From Sanguinoderma infundibulare (Eukaryota; Basidiomycota; Agaricomycetes; Polyporales; Polyporaceae): 64,000 nucleotides of DNA. Positions 44,101 to 57,769 of the stretch are shown here, in pieces; within the stretch, counting starts at the first letter, position 1, and every line of letters begins with the position of its first letter. A program made the position numbers and the translations under genes. Where the stretch lies: NCBI GenBank assembly GCA_032821775.1, contig JAVLRN010000001.1:4278001-4342000 (forward strand). The letters run 5' to 3'. The notes under the pieces were generated by a model. It had not been told where the DNA came from. It ran no database searches and saw only the letters and a program-made list of their open reading frames with translations.

Positions 44101-46599
44101 TCTACACAGACGGCTGCGGGTGGATGAACAACGCCGGACTGAGCGCTATCGCGCGGCACATGGGACTCGAGGAGCGCCCGACGGCCGTGCAAGGTCGTTT
44201 TGCAGGCGCGAAGGGGCTCTGGGTGCTGCACCCGCGCGACCAGTCGTCGGTCCCGAAGATCTGGATCCGCGACTCCCAGGTCAAGATCAAGCTAGACCAG
44301 TGCAACCTCCACCAGGCGCACCAAATCTTTGATTTGCTCGCGCCGCCCCGGGTCACCCTTCCCAGCCGTCTCTCCCGGCTGACGATCCTGAACCTCGCGC
44401 ACAATGGGGTGCAGGAGACGACGTTCGTCGAGCTCATGAGGGCCACGATTGAGGAGGAGGTCAAGCCGCTTACGCAGTGGACGGGCCCGAAGGCCATGTT
44501 CCTCCTCTGGAAGGCGGTCGAGAAGGTCGGCGGCGTGGCGATGAAACGCGCGCTTCAGCACGCCCTTGGCGCCTCGCGCGCTCTGGGGCTGGTCGGCAGA
44601 ACCCTCCAGGATCTCGCTCTCGCTGAGGGCGACGAGCTCGAGGAGCTGGTGAACGAGATCGCCGCGGACGCTCGGGACGGCGAGCTGAGCGAGGATTCGA
44701 TGGCTTCGTACACGGCCCTGCGCAACCAGGCGACGGGCCAGCCGCTCACCATTCACGCCGTCATCCTTGACCTTCTCCAGGCTGGATTCAACCCGCTGGA
44801 GCTGGAGCTTCTGTACGACAAGCTGAAGATGGTGGTGACGCTCGTCATCGAGGATATCATCCTCGACTACCACATCGCCGTTCCCCATTCCATTGAGGCG
44901 TTTATCATACCAGGTATGTGATTCCGTCGTTTACTACACCGTGTGCAGCCAGATGACCGCGAAGCAGATCCGATTAGCGTGTTGCGCGAGGGGGAGATCC
45001 ACTTCAAGTCAACGAAGAACCTCAAGGACGTGGACGACTTGAATCGCAACCAGCTCCTCGGCGATGTCTTGGTATACCTGTTCTGAGTACAATCATTTGT
45101 GACTTGCTGATGCGTAGCTTGACAGATCTATCGTAATCCGAATCGCCTTCCGTCGGACGTCCAGAAGGTATGTCGAGTAAGACATTATTAATAAGTGGTG
45201 CGAGCTGATCATTCGTGGTATCATGCGTAGGTTACGGCTGTAGAATGCGTGGAGCTTTCGGCGTACACCGATGTCATCGTGCTTCCAACTACTGGGCCCC
45301 GTTCGTTCGCCAGCTACCTCGCTGGAGGAGGTGAGTGGTGTTGCGAGTGCGAGTTACCTTCCCAGCTGACCTGCTTGAAACTGTGTAGACTATGATGGAG
45401 GTATGGTTTTGTTTCGCCGTCTGTGACCATCCACTAGCCTCAGGCTGATACCATGTGCTCTAGACGTCGCGGTTGTCATCTACGATGAGAGGCTCGTCAA
45501 GGACTTCGTCACGCGCCCGCTTACGCGAGAGCCGGTCGACTTCATCAAAGACAACTTTGAGGATATGGGCACCATCCAACAGGTTACCAACCTCGCCAAG
45601 GATCTCGAGGGATTTCACGATCCCGACGCGAGTCGCCGGAAGTTGCAGGAGAGCCTCCTCTTGGGGCTCTCCCCTGCACCGATCGGCCAGTATTCTCGCT
45701 TCCACGAAGGCTCCATTTACGCGAATGGATACGACGCGGCCGACACGATTCGCCTCGCGTTCATGTAAGTTCATCATCTCCCCTCCGTTTCAGCCCGACA
45801 CCAGCTCACGAACTCACCCGGAAGGTTCAACACCGTGCTCGACTCCCGCAAGACCGGCCATCGCGTCAAGACTGAAGTCTTCAAGGCAGACAAGAGGAAG
45901 TTCGACAGAAGACTTCCCGACTGCCTTCAGTTGCGCAAGGAGGCCAAGTGGGGGAGTCAGGCTGGGGGAGGAGTGCTATCCTTCAAGCGGGATCGGAAGC
46001 TCGGAGATTTCATCCTAGAACACCTCTACGAGGCCGGCCGGAAGATGCGGGACGAACAAATCAAGCAGTACGACAATCTGAAGCCGAAGGTCTTTAGCAC
46101 GGACAAGCACCTCCTGCAGCCCTGGAAGACGGTGCAGCCGTATCTCAACGACACCGCTCCCGTCAGGCACGACCTCATTCTCATTCAGCAGCATGTCGAC
46201 GACCACATCAAACAATGGCAGTCGATAACGGCCGCCGGTCGGCCGCCCAACCGCTACGCGTCTTCGGCGAAGGGTAAAGGCGCCGGCAAGGCGGGTTCCG
46301 GCAGGGGGTTGCTGCAAGCTCAGTACGACGAGCTCGCGCGGTCGTACGCGGCTGGGCCCGAGATCGATAAGGACGGCCTGCTCGCCACGTTCGCGAACGT
46401 CGAGCACCTGAAGGCGTCCTACGCTTACACACAGAGCCCCAAGTTCGTGTGGAACGTCGCATTCCAGGCGCTCTGCCACATCAAGGCTGCCGCGCAGGGC
46501 TCGGTGGCGTGCACGGCGGACTTTGCGGACGTGATGTCCATCCCGGGTTCGACCGCGCGGGTTCTGGAGCAAAGCAGGGTGGCTCTCACGGCGTCGTGA
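41134..46599 (+). CDS. RNA-dependent RNA polymerase (unit 3)
   Basis: Appears identical in protein to the unit 2 copy. The DYDGD exon is at 45389-45400. Intact throughout. Confidence 0.9.
42134..42201 (+). ncRNA. Intron hairpin (unit 3)
   Basis: Same stem and loop as unit 1. Confidence 0.3.
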
Positions 46600-46654
46600 G
46601 CGATCGTCGACTTTTCTGGGTTTGTGGTCGTCCTCCTGACGACGGACCCGACAG

Positions 46655-46966
46655 TCAACGCCGAGCGTGCGGCTGAGCCGCTACATGCCGTCGTACAACC
46701 GGCCGAACGACTACGAGACTGTATCGCAGTGTACGTCCTTGGCTCGCTTTCTGGTGGCGGACGGACACAGGCACTGACGTGGGTTTCGCTATACAGACTT
46801 CTGGAGCTGATTTGGCGCGATGCACCAGCAGCTGTCGCTGGTCGAGAGAATTGTGCATGGGCGTGGGGTCGCGTATGTTTGGAAGGAGCGCGCGGGCATG
46901 TATTTGTACTTGTGGACGCGTATCTATGCATTTCACACGCTGAGAATGACCGGGACTAGTGCTTGA
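46655..46966 (+). pseudogene. Coding-like exon pair after RdRP (unit 3)
   Basis: Same as unit 2. Confidence 0.35.
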
Positions 46967-46970
46967 GATA

Positions 46971-47063
46971 GGGAATGGTTTTGTGAACAGTCCGGACGGG
47001 TGAGGGAATGGTTTTGTGAACAATCCGGTAGGGGATGGTTTTGTGAACCATCCGGACGGGTGA
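46971..47063 (+). repeat. 33-bp minisatellite, three copies (unit 3)
   Basis: Same arrangement as unit 2. Confidence 0.85.
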
Positions 47064-47320
47064 CGGAGAGAGCCCGCGCGACCTCTGCAAGTACGCGTGC
47101 GCCCCACTCAGATCTACAGCTATCTATGTAGAGACACGTTCACTCGTGCGGCAGGACTCGACTCGGGAGGAGGGAGAGGAGAGGGGGGAGAAAACCGCGG
47201 GGATAATGCTGCCTGTACGACTGAGTCTACACGGGGAAAGGTAAACAGAAACTCGAGATTTTGCTGCAACTGTACTACAGTACTACATGACGTACAGCGC
47301 AGCTCTCGGCGCGCCCGTAC

Positions 47321-48661
47321 ATGAGAGAAGAGAGATACGCCAGCACCGCGCCATCCATGTCCCGTAAAAATGCAGGCTGTTTGCGATCGCGTTCACGGGC
47401 TTGAAGTCGTCCATGTTGTGCAAGAACACCTGCCAGTAACGCGTCCACATTCAGCATTCATTCATCCGGCCATCACACAAGGGGCAACATGAAGGAAGAG
47501 AAAAGGACGCACAATGGTCTTTACAACCTTTCCCAGCTTCCCCGGCCGGACACGGACGAGCTGAGAGAACCCCGGTCAGTTGGCCCCAGACGTCGAACAT
47601 ACTTGTCAGCCGGATACAGCATGGACCAGCCGTTACGAAGCTTGAACATCCAGGCAGATTCGAGATCCATGTTGGTGAGATTGGCAAGCGCGCCATGCCC
47701 GCAAATCAAGTCCCGCCTACAAACGCCAAGTTCAGAACGACGTCGAGATAATACTGTGCTCGGAGCGTACGCACCGTGCAAATGAGTATGCCTATCCGGT
47801 CATCCGCCCAGGAATCGCCTTGCGGGATCACACTCGTCGTCTGGTTGCCGCGTCTCCGTCCGGATAGGATCTGAATGAACACGCTCGCCCATCTTGACAT
47901 CGATGTCTGGCAGCATACTGCCATGTTCGTAGAGCATTGACACCCCAGACGATAGAGGAGCACGGCAAGAACTCACCGACATCTTGTCCGCGATCTTGGG
48001 GTTGACATACACGACGATGTCGTCCTTGACCGGGCTGTGCGGCGTCCCACGTCCGTGTGAACGTGAGCTCAAGGCCGGAACGAACCATACCGTATGCTCA
48101 CCGAGTACAAAGTCCATGCACGGTGATCTTCAAGTGGTCAAAGGGGCTGAGGTCGGGGTAATATGTCGAACGACCACTTGATCACGCATGAACTCCCTTG
48201 CCTGCGCCGCCATTTCGACATATCCCTCGCCATCAGCGTCCGGCACCATGTATCGACAGACAAGCACAGAAAGAACTCACCCGAAAGTTCACGTTCGAAG
48301 CAAGGACCATCAAGCCCGTATATGCATGGGGCGCGGGCAGCCGTGTTGGCGAAGATGAAGGTGTGAAACGCGGGGACCCTCTCCCCATTCCACAGAACGA
48401 CAGGCGACATCCTGAGACGTCGCTGCAATGCAGGTAGAGCAGGTGGATGCAAAGGAGAGCACATCGGAGACATCGGTGAGGCAATTGCAGGCCAAACGGC
48501 GATTCGGTGCGAACGTGAGCATAAGTCCGGAATGAACCGTTCGGAGGTATGCTCACCGAGTACCAGGTCCGTGCGCGGTAATCTTCAATGCGCGTCCCTC
48601 GAGAACGCGCCATGCGCACCTGTCAACCGCGAAGTCATTGCACGCGGGCGGCGGCGAGCCT
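47321..48661 (-). pseudogene. Decayed multi-exon gene debris (unit 3)
   Basis: Same as unit 2. Confidence 0.4.
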
Positions 48662-48874
48662 GCAGATACGCGACCAGGGCCCCCAAAGACGTAGTTTGTC
48701 CGGGAGCGACGCTGTATGCGTCGGTGAGTGCGTGTGGGCCATTGAGACAAGAGAGAAGCGGGAGCAGATGGAAACGGGGAGAGGGGATAGTGGAAAGTAG
48801 ATGGTCTCGGGGGAACCAGCAAACAGACTTCAAACCTACTGAATAAGTCCCCATCAACAATAGGTACACTGCAA

Positions 48875-49472
48875 ATATCGGGTACGTACGGCGGCCACAA
48901 TTGAAAGCAATCGATCAGATGGTGTATCCACAGCGATTTGAACTGCCGAATCGCCGCACTTCTTGAGGCTGCGCTTCACTGCGTGGAGACATCATGTAAC
49001 CACATTGCGGTGCCCTCGGGTAGGATGGCTCGAGCAAGAGTCGCTTCTGGTCCCTGCCGTGTTCGTACTCGGCCGCCTGCGCGCGTGTATCCAGGTGGTT
49101 TCCCCCCTGTTATACTGCGGACGAATTAATATTAGTGACCACATCGCCAAGCTTATGTGCGCCGCGGAGAACGTTGCATTAGACCCGAACAGCCGCTTCG
49201 AAAACTTGCGGTTTCAAGTTTCCAATCTCGGCTGGCCTCCAAGTACCGCTGGCACTACAGCTCTAGCCCATCAACTCCAAGCGGCGCGTCAGGTTGAGAA
49301 ACACAGGGTCGACCTCCGCACAACCACGGCCAGAACGTTCGGAACAGGATAAAACACGTACCCGTAAACGAGTCTCGCATGCAACGCGGTATTAAATCAT
49401 GCCGCGGAGTTTCGTCTGTAATCGAAGCGAGGGCGTTGCGAGGAGACGGTGACGATGGAAGCTCTGACGTCG
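48875..49472 (+). repeat. Internal duplication, copy A (unit 3)
   Basis: Same as unit 2. Confidence 0.75.
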
Positions 49473-50368
49473 CCCATCCTGATCTTCCCAAAGTGCTGCA
49501 GGTACTGATCCCTTGCCGTCCGGAGCGCGAGCCATGCCCATCGCTGCTTGTTCTGCGCGAATGATCCAAATTATCGTCAGCGTGCGTCAGGTATTAGACC
49601 CGGGGGAACGGTCTCTGATGGAACGAGGAACGCGTACCTCTTCGTACTTCTTGACCTGATCATCGGGTGGAAGCTCGATCGGGGCAGGCTGCTCTACAGG
49701 AGCCGGACCTGGCGCAGGCGCCATAGGTGCCGGTGTTGGAGATGGGGCGACAGGCGGCAGAGGATTGGGCGTAGCCACCCGCACCGGCGACGCGGCCGCA
49801 CTCTCTGGGACAGGTGTTGTCCCAGGCGTCGCGGGCAGCGAAGGGTGCAGAGGGACAGCAGCAATTGGTGGCGGGTGCGCTTTTGAAGGTGGCAGAGGAT
49901 CTTGCAATCCCAAGGTGGACAGTGGCGGCATCGACGTGCTGTTCGGCATGGGGTTCGCAGTGGCGGACGTCGCCGCGGCGCTTGCGCCGTCCTTGGGCGC
50001 GGCGGCCTTCGCGCGAGCCGCTGCGATCCGTTCCACCTGCTTCGTGAGCTGCTTCTTCCGCATGTCGATGCACGCGTCTTCCTGCCTGATCTTTTTGACG
50101 AAGTGTTTGATGTCCCCGGGCCTGCAAAAATGACCATGTTTGCAAATGGCGCAGAGAATGAAAACGCACTGGAACGGGTGCTGTGAATCCCACAAATCCC
50201 AGTACCCCATCTCCGAAACTCCATCAACGGCGCGCTCCCGTACCGGTACTGCCACAGCTCCTGATCCACCCTCATCCTTTCCCGCATGCCCTCTGTCGCT
50301 TCCTCCAACCCGACCTCCCTCTCCTCCTCATCAACCTCGATATGCTGTTCCTGTGTACGCATGAACAA
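49397..50368 (-). pseudogene. Pro/Ala-rich gene with a probable frameshift (unit 3)
   Basis: Same as unit 2. Confidence 0.4.
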
Positions 50369-50390
50369 TGGGCGATGTCTAAGGATGGGA

Positions 50391-51272
50391 ATATCGGGTG
50401 CGTACGGCCGCCACCCTTAAATCCAATTGATGTCGCAAAGTGGTTTGAAATGGATACACGCGAGATTCTGAATCCTCGCGAATCTCGCGTGTATCCAGGC
50501 GGTTTCTTCTACGTTAGTCTGTGGATAAAATTAGTCTGCATGTCACAAAGCTTGTGTGCGCCGCGGAGAACGTTAAATCGGACTCAAATGGCCGATGCGG
50601 AAACTTGGGGTTTGAAGTTTCCAATCGCGGTCACCGCCAAGAAGACAGGGCTTGCGAGACCCGCGGGCACCGCAGCTCTAGCCCATCAACTCCAAGCGGC
50701 GCGTGAGGTCGGTAGAAACATCGAGTTCTAGCAGCAGCGTCGAATGCAGCATGCCGATTCTTCTGGAGTGTATGCAGAATGCCGCTGCGGCTGTGGGAAG
50801 GCCGACGACTCGCTTGGGACCGGGCTAATCGTGATGCAGCTACTGGCCATGGATGAGTTCGAGACGATACTTTGGAAGAGCTTGCTCCGGTTCAGACCTT
50901 GGGCGTATCCCATGCTGGGCGTGGGGGTCTTGGGGAGGCTGGATGGACCCGAGGGGAAGCGTCCCAGCGTGGTCGTTGCGAAGCCCACTTGCACAGTGTT
51001 GGAATGTTCAATTCCAGCTTGATCTGGCGCAAGGCTTGGTACGGAGAACACTAAACCGGTTGGACAATCGAGGAGTAATGTGAGCATAAGGAACTGTATA
51101 GCACAATTCAGCACAACCATGGCCAGAATGTTCGGAACAGAATGGAAAACGTACCACGTAAATGAGCTTCTGATGCAACATGCCGAAGAGTTTGTTGTGG
51201 CGATAATGGAAGTGAATGCGTTGCGAGGAGATGGCGATGATGCAAGCTCGCGCTTGCGCTTGCCGAGATTTC
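50391..51272 (+). repeat. Internal duplication, copy B (unit 3)
   Basis: Same interruption as unit 1. Confidence 0.75.
50451..50497 (+). repeat. Perfect 18-bp inverted repeat (unit 3)
   Basis: Both arms unchanged. Confidence 0.8.
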
Positions 51273-52029
51273 CGCTCTAGCGATGGACTTTCAAATTATT
51301 GGTGCATGCAAGCACCGCCAAGGATGACGCGCGCAGACTAGACTCACCGCCTCGTGGTACGGACTGAATTTGGTCTTGCCCATGACTTCGTTCACAGCAG
51401 TGCTCTTGCCAATCCGCGTTTTGGGCTTGCAGTCACGAAAGCGGTACTTGTGCGTCGGCGTCGGCGACGGCAGCTTGAACATGAGCTGGGTCTCGGACGC
51501 GAGCTTGCCGTAGCCGGTCAGGCAGTACTCGTCGTCTGAGTTGTCGCCACCCTTGCTACTCGCAGCGCGGCACATGTCCGCATCACAGCAGTCATGATCG
51601 GCGGCCGCAGTCGGGGTGGAATGAGCGCCGTCCCCAATCGAGCCAGACTTGTCATAATACGAGCCTGTGAGGGTCGTGATGCGGCAAAGCTGTGATCAAG
51701 AGTCAGCTGTCAGTGTGAGAAACGTGGTCAGGGAAGGGATGGACCGACTGATAGGCTCTGTGCCGTCCAAGAGCGGGTCCCTGGGATCAAAGATGTCATT
51801 AAGCGTCCCGCTAGCCACCCCTGCCGCCGAGGACCCACTCACCAACCTGGTGCACCTTATGCCCAGCGCATGCCACTTGAAATGTTGTAGCCACGGACGC
51901 GCACATCCGTCTCGTTGCTGCTGTGCTTTTTGGTTCCGCGCGGGTCTCGGACGGGTCTGAGGAGCTGGAAGAGGAACTGCTGTCAGAAATGCGTGTCCGT
52001 GATCTCGACGTCAAGCAGCTCAGGGCCAC
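51155..52029 (-). pseudogene. Basic/Ser-rich gene remnant (unit 3)
   Basis: Middle exon open at 51664-51348, as in unit 2. Confidence 0.42.
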
Positions 52030-52221
52030 TTCGCAAAGTAGTACTGGCTCTTCGAGGCGGTCTCCGCGACTCCAGTCTCCCGGTTCTGTTTCAAATGTCC
52101 TGCCGGCGCAGTGAGTGAGCCATTCGACTGGCTGCCAAGCGCACTTCTCCCGCTCGTGTCCATTCGTGTTGGGCTCGTTCTACGTCGGCGCGTACTCTCT
52201 TCATAAGGTTACTCCGCAAAC

Positions 52222-52410
52222 ATGCGACTGAGGAAGGTGAGGATGCGCCCTCAGAATATTGTTGTCGTGCTGGAATTGGAAAGTCGGCGGAGGAGGTCGG
52301 TGATGGATAAGGGCCTTGCTCTTCTGCGGGATCATGCCCTCGGTGAGGTGTTTCGCGGCGCGGCGAGGAGGGATCTCACCGAGGATGATCTGCGCGCGAC
52401 GCGACCCTAT
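52222..52410 (+). CDS. Possible first exon of an unknown gene (unit 3)
   Basis: Same as unit 2. Confidence 0.3.
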
Positions 52411-52759
52411 GTAAGTACGTGCACCCAGCCCTGCATGCGTGCGTGCGTGCGTGCGCACGTTGCCACGACGCCGCCACGCCGTCCGACAAGTTCTAAACTC
52501 TCGAAGCTCGAAGCTCGAAGTTGCGTTCGCAGTCAGGAAGGCGGAGGCGGAGAAGAGTCTCGCAAGCCGGCCGACGCGGGATGCCCATGCCCATGCCCCG
52601 CCCATTCTCAGAGAATGCTCTGCGAGACCACGCTGTCTGCCAGTGGCCGGTGCAACTTGTTCAGCGCGAAGTGGGAACCGCGGCGTCAGGAAAACCCGTA
52701 CATACCCACCTCCTCCCTTCCGAATCCACGCTCTCCCACACCTCCTCCTCTCCCTCCTC

Positions 52760-53000
52760 TCATATCCGACCAGAGGTCGGCGCGATGATGTCGAGCGCAC
52801 ATAATCCAGAGGCTGCAATTGAGAACTTGAGATCGAGCACTCTTTGATCCAGAAGAATATGTGCAAGCATGAGGAGATGGTCCCACATCGCATCACAGGA
52901 TTCGGGGGTCTTAGACGGAGTCTGGCAGTGTTCACGAAGCGCGTCAGTCAATCGAGATTCGCGGAATGCAGATGGGTATGGAATGTGCTTACCAGACACT
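52760..53000 (-). CDS. Terminal exon, open copy (units 3/4 boundary)
   Basis: Identical to the copy at 35099-35339. Confidence 0.4.
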
Positions 53001-53348
53001 GTACAGATTGGGCAACCACCCGAGATCAGTTACGAGGGAAATAAGCGCTACGCGCAAATTATGCGCACGCTGGCTACAAAGTTGCATAAAGATAATTAAC
53101 GGGAGAATCTCTCCGAGTGACGCACAGCTGCTGAACATGCCCGCCGCACGCCGCCACACCGAATCCCGACCAACCAACTCCTGCCCTCGAACACAGTACT
53201 CGAATGGTCTCGCACAGCTCAAGGCGGAATTTCGATCCCGTATAACAACAAAATTGAGTACGTACATTCATTTTTATCTCCATCCTCCGCGCGCTGACCA
53301 GCCTGGTACCGCGGGACAGGACACAAATCTGGCAATCCGAAGGCGAAT

Positions 53349-53801
53349 ATGGGGTGGTCGGAGAAGGGCTACGCCCTCGGCGTGGTCGTCCGCTGCAAAC
53401 AGAACCTCCTCGGATGGCCCTGGTACGCAAACATCCCGTTTGCGAACCCGAGCGACCTTCTCGGCGGCCAGCCCGTCCTGCGCTTCCTCATCGCGCTCTT
53501 GAATGCCGGGATCCTTCGCTTCGAGCCCGCGAGCGAGGAGGATGTTGATCTCGCACGACGGAACTCTAAGGCCATCCTTCCGGGTGCCCCGCCGACACGC
53601 CCGCCTCCGTTCTGCTGGGGTCTGTTTGGTCGGAACGATATCGGCCTGGGTCGCTTCCGGCCGGTTACCAACCCGCTGGGCTTGCCGCTCAGACACCCAA
53701 AAGACGGTCCAAAGACCCCGAAGCTTATCCTGGACTCCGATGTTGAGGATTCGGATGCAGTGGACTCAGAGAATGAGAACGCGCAGGTGGGATGCTGGTA
53801 G
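53349..53801 (+). CDS. Hypothetical protein, 150 aa (unit 4)
   Basis: Identical to the unit 3 copy, including the GAT codon. It sits at the same distance upstream of the RdRP gene. Confidence 0.6.
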   Translation: MGWSEKGYALGVVVRCKQNLLGWPWYANIPFANPSDLLGGQPVLRFLIALLNAGILRFEPASEEDVDLARRNSKAILPGAPPTRPPPFCWGLFGRNDIGLGRFRPVTNPLGLPLRHPKDGPKTPKLILDSDVEDSDAVDSENENAQVGCW

Positions 53802-53816
53802 CTAGCACACAATGTA

Positions 53817-53900
53817 TTAGTCGTGCTCAAGGATGTTGTCCGCGATCTCGGGGTTGACGTACACGACGATGTCGTCCTCCGTCGTGGCGGAGAGGAAGTG
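53817..53900 (-). pseudogene. DDIVVYVNPEIAD exon remnant (unit 4)
   Basis: Same as unit 3. Confidence 0.4.
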
Positions 53901-54125
53901 CAGTGATCACCGCACCAAATGCATTCCCCAGCGGTCGTTCTGAATATGGAAAGTGAGTGACGGCAACAGACATCTTGATGATGGGCTGTCGACTGGGCGC
54001 ATGGCAAGGGGATGAAGATCTATGAGGCCCAGAGCGCGACTGACTGAATCAAGCAATGCATATGCGCAGCAGATACTGAATGGTGCGCACCGTACTTGAG
54101 CGCCAGTGCGCTGATAACGTCCTAA

Positions 54126-54739
54126 CTAATGGCACCAATGTTTGTCATCGGCAAGGAGGCGGATGAACTCCGAGTTGGTCATACGACTGACGCTAGGGTG
54201 CATGGTTGAGTAATCATTGACATCAATCAGACATTGCTGGCGAATGTGACCGTGATTGGGTTCACCGCTGACACTGCGATGGGCCATGAAAGAAGACGTA
54301 GTGTGCATGGCCATGATCTAGCAGACAGCAGAGCAGAAGCGATCTTTGGGGGTCATGAAAGCCAGGCGTTCCGGACATTGGTCTACTCACCCATCGAAAC
54401 GATTGGCCGAACATCTGATGGAAGAGGGTTGGATGGTCGCTGTTCCCGCATACGGCGCTGACTCGAAAACCCCGGATGGCAACTGGGTCGAGTCTAGTCT
54501 CTGTATTTGATGGCGTGCAAGGTCAGAAAATAAAAGTTTACCCCACACAGCAATGGTAACACACTCACGCTGGCGATGGGGCAGTCATTGATGCAGCGAT
54601 GATCGTGGTAGAGAGCAAAGAGCGACGGCAATGACACGAACATCCGAGGGCAGCGCCACAAGGGTCCAAGCGCCCGCAGCTGCCATTTGCGGAATCCCGC
54701 TCTCTCATAAACCTCCATCAGCCCTGACCTCGCTTCCAC
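54126..54739 (-). CDS. Predicted three-exon gene (unit 4)
   Basis: Same two replacements as unit 3. Confidence 0.38.
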
Positions 54740-55111
54740 TCATTCGTTTCAACCCCTGCTGCGCTCTGCTACAGTATCCATGTGCTCACCAGTTCTGGAC
54801 CACGGCAATGCAGACTGCTCTCCGCCGACAATTCCAACCAGCACTCGTCAGCAGCCACCGCCAGCCTGTCAGTTCCTATCCGAGTTGATTCAGCCGCAAC
54901 AGAACCACCCAAGCGGTGGAGCAGCTCGCGCAGCTGAGTCAGGCTACGCCGCGGCCGGAGATTGAGCCTGTGTGGGCGGAGACAGGGCCAGACCTTGGAC
55001 GATGGTATTTCTCTTTGAGCCGCCACAATAACTTGCAGACAATTATTTTCCAACAAATTTGACCTTGAGCGACCAATGCAGAGTTGGTAGATGGATTCAT
55101 AGCATCTGCAC

Positions 55112-55181
55112 TATGTCGGGGCTCCGGAAGGGGTGAGTACACAGAGGAGGCGAAGGACGTGTACTTGAAGCACTGCTACCC
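55112..55181 (+). pseudogene. O-fucosyltransferase-like fragment at telomere-like DNA (unit 4)
   Basis: Same as unit 3, including the lost G. Confidence 0.5.
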
Positions 55182-55557
55182 AGGGTTAGGTGCAAGGTTA
55201 GGGCTAACCTAGGTTAGCGATTCCCTGGGTTTTGCGTCAGCTGAACAGTACACCATATGTATGTATACATTGAATGAATCCCAGTGCAGATTTTTGTAGG
55301 CAACAAAAATTCAGTTCAGGGTTAATTATTGTCTGCGGAAGCCCCCTCGCCGAAATGGGTAGCACGCTCAGGTTAGGGGCACGGGTTAGGGGCAAGGTTG
55401 ACATAGGTTAGCGAATTTGAAGGCTCCGGTTGGTTTTGCGTGGGTAAAACGAATACCGTATCAATCCCAATTCATGTGGATATGTATACTACAAATTCCA
55501 AGGCGCAGAACACGCGTGAAGAGAACTTTGGGGGGTTAGGGCCAGGGTAGTGTTAAG
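55182..55557 (+). repeat. Interstitial telomere-like tract (unit 4)
   Basis: Shares the unit 3 substitutions. Confidence 0.7.
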
Positions 55558-55628
55558 TTTAAGCCGCTTCCACTTTGGGAAGGTGAGCGCTCTCGACTAG
55601 GCCTTGTCTCTCGACCACCACCCTTCAG

Positions 55629-55745
55629 CTGGATTACGCAGACTTGGACAAATTCAACTGCTTCAAAGTGTCCCTGGTCCATGTGCATTTGACGGCCTCC
55701 GCGGCGGTGACGACATTCAGCAAGGACGCATCAGACGACGGATAG
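55629..55745 (+). pseudogene. Orphan terminal exon (unit 4)
   Basis: Identical to the unit 1 exon. Confidence 0.4.
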
Positions 55746-56828
55746 CATCCGCTTGTTGGTGGCGGCGGCAACGGCGGCGAAGGCCATCGGAACGTCCCCA
55801 GATTCGCGCTCAGGTCTCTGGGGCGACAATCGCGCGTTATGAGTGTGTGTTATTTTCACTGTATTCACAGACTCTCGCCTGATTTTTATTGCGGTCGACT
55901 GTCCGATCACACCTAGCCTTGGAGACGTTGGTCGTGTTCATGTCTGCCGGACTTTGCAGAGCGGTTCCTGATTATCGATGTTAGTACAGTACAACCTCGC
56001 TTGATGTCGCCAGGAGTACTTACACCGTTCAAAAGCACCCCAGATAGGGAAGGCAACAATACAGTCTCAGAAATTACAGAGGCCGTCAGGGCTGATACAT
56101 TGCACACCGCGTCTGATCAAGTCCCTGGATCATATCGGCGAAATTCGGTTGAAGGAACGTTGCAAGCTTGCTGTCTGCATAAGCCTCCGAGTATCGAACC
56201 GTCGCTTGCACTGGCGAGTTGCGACAGCGCGTGGAGCCCTGCGTAATTCGTTCACAGCCGTGCATCTCTTTCCCAAGCATCGTCCCCGGTGTCTGGCTGC
56301 TCCGATGGGTACGCTTTGGCATCTTGAGCCAATATACACAGCCGACGCAACCCTTGATTTGTCAAAAATGAGCCTGTGCGCGCGTCCTCTGCCCAACAAC
56401 ATCACGTCCCCGGTACGAGACCCTCCGAGACCTCAACAAAGTCCTTGTCTGGCCCACTCGAGCATACGCAAAGATATGGTAGTACAATGAATATATTGGG
56501 ACGCGGACGGCGGCAGAGAGATACAGCGTTACCGCTCGATGGCATCTCGCTTCGCACCTCCGTGCAGATCTGTGTTCGAAAATTGTACCGACCCAGGCCC
56601 CGATCGCGATTTTCGAGTGCGAGGTCAACGGACGTGGTCATGGCGGCCGTCGCGACTTGCCGTGTACCTAGATGCGTGGATGGTTAGCCGACCTTGAAAC
56701 CGCGTTTGCAGAAAGGGGATCAGAAAGAAATTGGCGTCTGCAACGCGGAGATCGCTTCACAAACCGACCCCACAGCCCGGAATGCGTTAGGACGAGAAGT
56801 ATGATTGCACCATGTGCGAGCGACCGTT

Positions 56829-57150
56829 CTAGCGCAACCATTCAATTCCCGGACATACTCGCCCAGCTCCTCCTTCAGCTCCGCCACCCACGGCTGCTTC
56901 CCATTCATCATGATGTACACGTTCTTCAACCCCCGTCCCGCCGGCCTCGCTCACCCTCTGGACGATCTGCGCGATGTCCGGGTAGCAGTGCTTCAAGTAC
57001 ATACCTGAGCGTAAACTCCTCTGGTGGGACAAGATCACGAGCAGTTGTGATTTGATGCTCAGCTGGGAGCAGCGGTTCGTCGCGCAGTCGGTGGACATGC
57101 TGGTCAGGCAGCGGGCGCAGGTGATCCTCGGGAACGGGGTGCACCGGTGA
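56829..57150. pseudogene. O-fucosyltransferase-like pieces, opposed (unit 4)
   Basis: Minus-strand piece at 56829-57001 and plus-strand piece at 57019-57150. Same frameshift. Confidence 0.5.
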
Positions 57151-57769
57151 TCGTGTCCGTGTTTGTTTTCCCTCGCCGACCGACACGCAGGTACGAAGTT
57201 TGGGTGCGAGAACGTCGGACGCAGTCGTCGCGACTTGCCGGGTGCCTAGATGAATGGATGGTTAGCCGACCTCGAAACCGCGTATTCAGAAATGGGATCA
57301 GAAGGAAATTGGCGTGTACATCACGGAGATCGCGTCGGAAACCAGGAGCGGCGGTGGGAGAATGCGGACGCAGACGCACAGATTTTCCCAAATCCGGGCG
57401 GCCGCAGAGTGGGTAGAAACCATCCTGGCACGCACAGACTGCCGTACGAGGTATTTAAGGGAGGCTGGAGGTTGGAGGTTCCGCATTCCCGTCCCCGCCC
57501 ATCCGCTACTGCCCGCGCGCCCTCGTTCTTCCGCTGAGTCCATAGCCCGTCCTGTCCATCCGCCATCCCCGGCTTGCTTTTGTGTTCCTGTTCCATGCGT
57601 TCGGGTTGAAGTCCGGCGGTCTGCGGAGTGTCCGTCGTCCGGACCATCGCGGCGAGGCGGTACGTTGTTGGTTGGTTTCTAACTGGAATCGTTTGACGTT
57701 GATCGTGCTTGTACTTGTAGCGCGATGTTCACTGGCCAGAGGGAGGACGCACTGCTGACGGCGGTCGCT

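Larger units (their letters stand above)
35332..52992. repeat. Tandem repeat unit 3 (17,661 bp)
   Basis: It is five bases shorter than unit 2: four bases are missing near 37170 and one in a G run near 37458. From there to its end it appears identical to unit 2, including the shared 33-bp minisatellite pattern and the same RdRP variants. Confidence 0.98.
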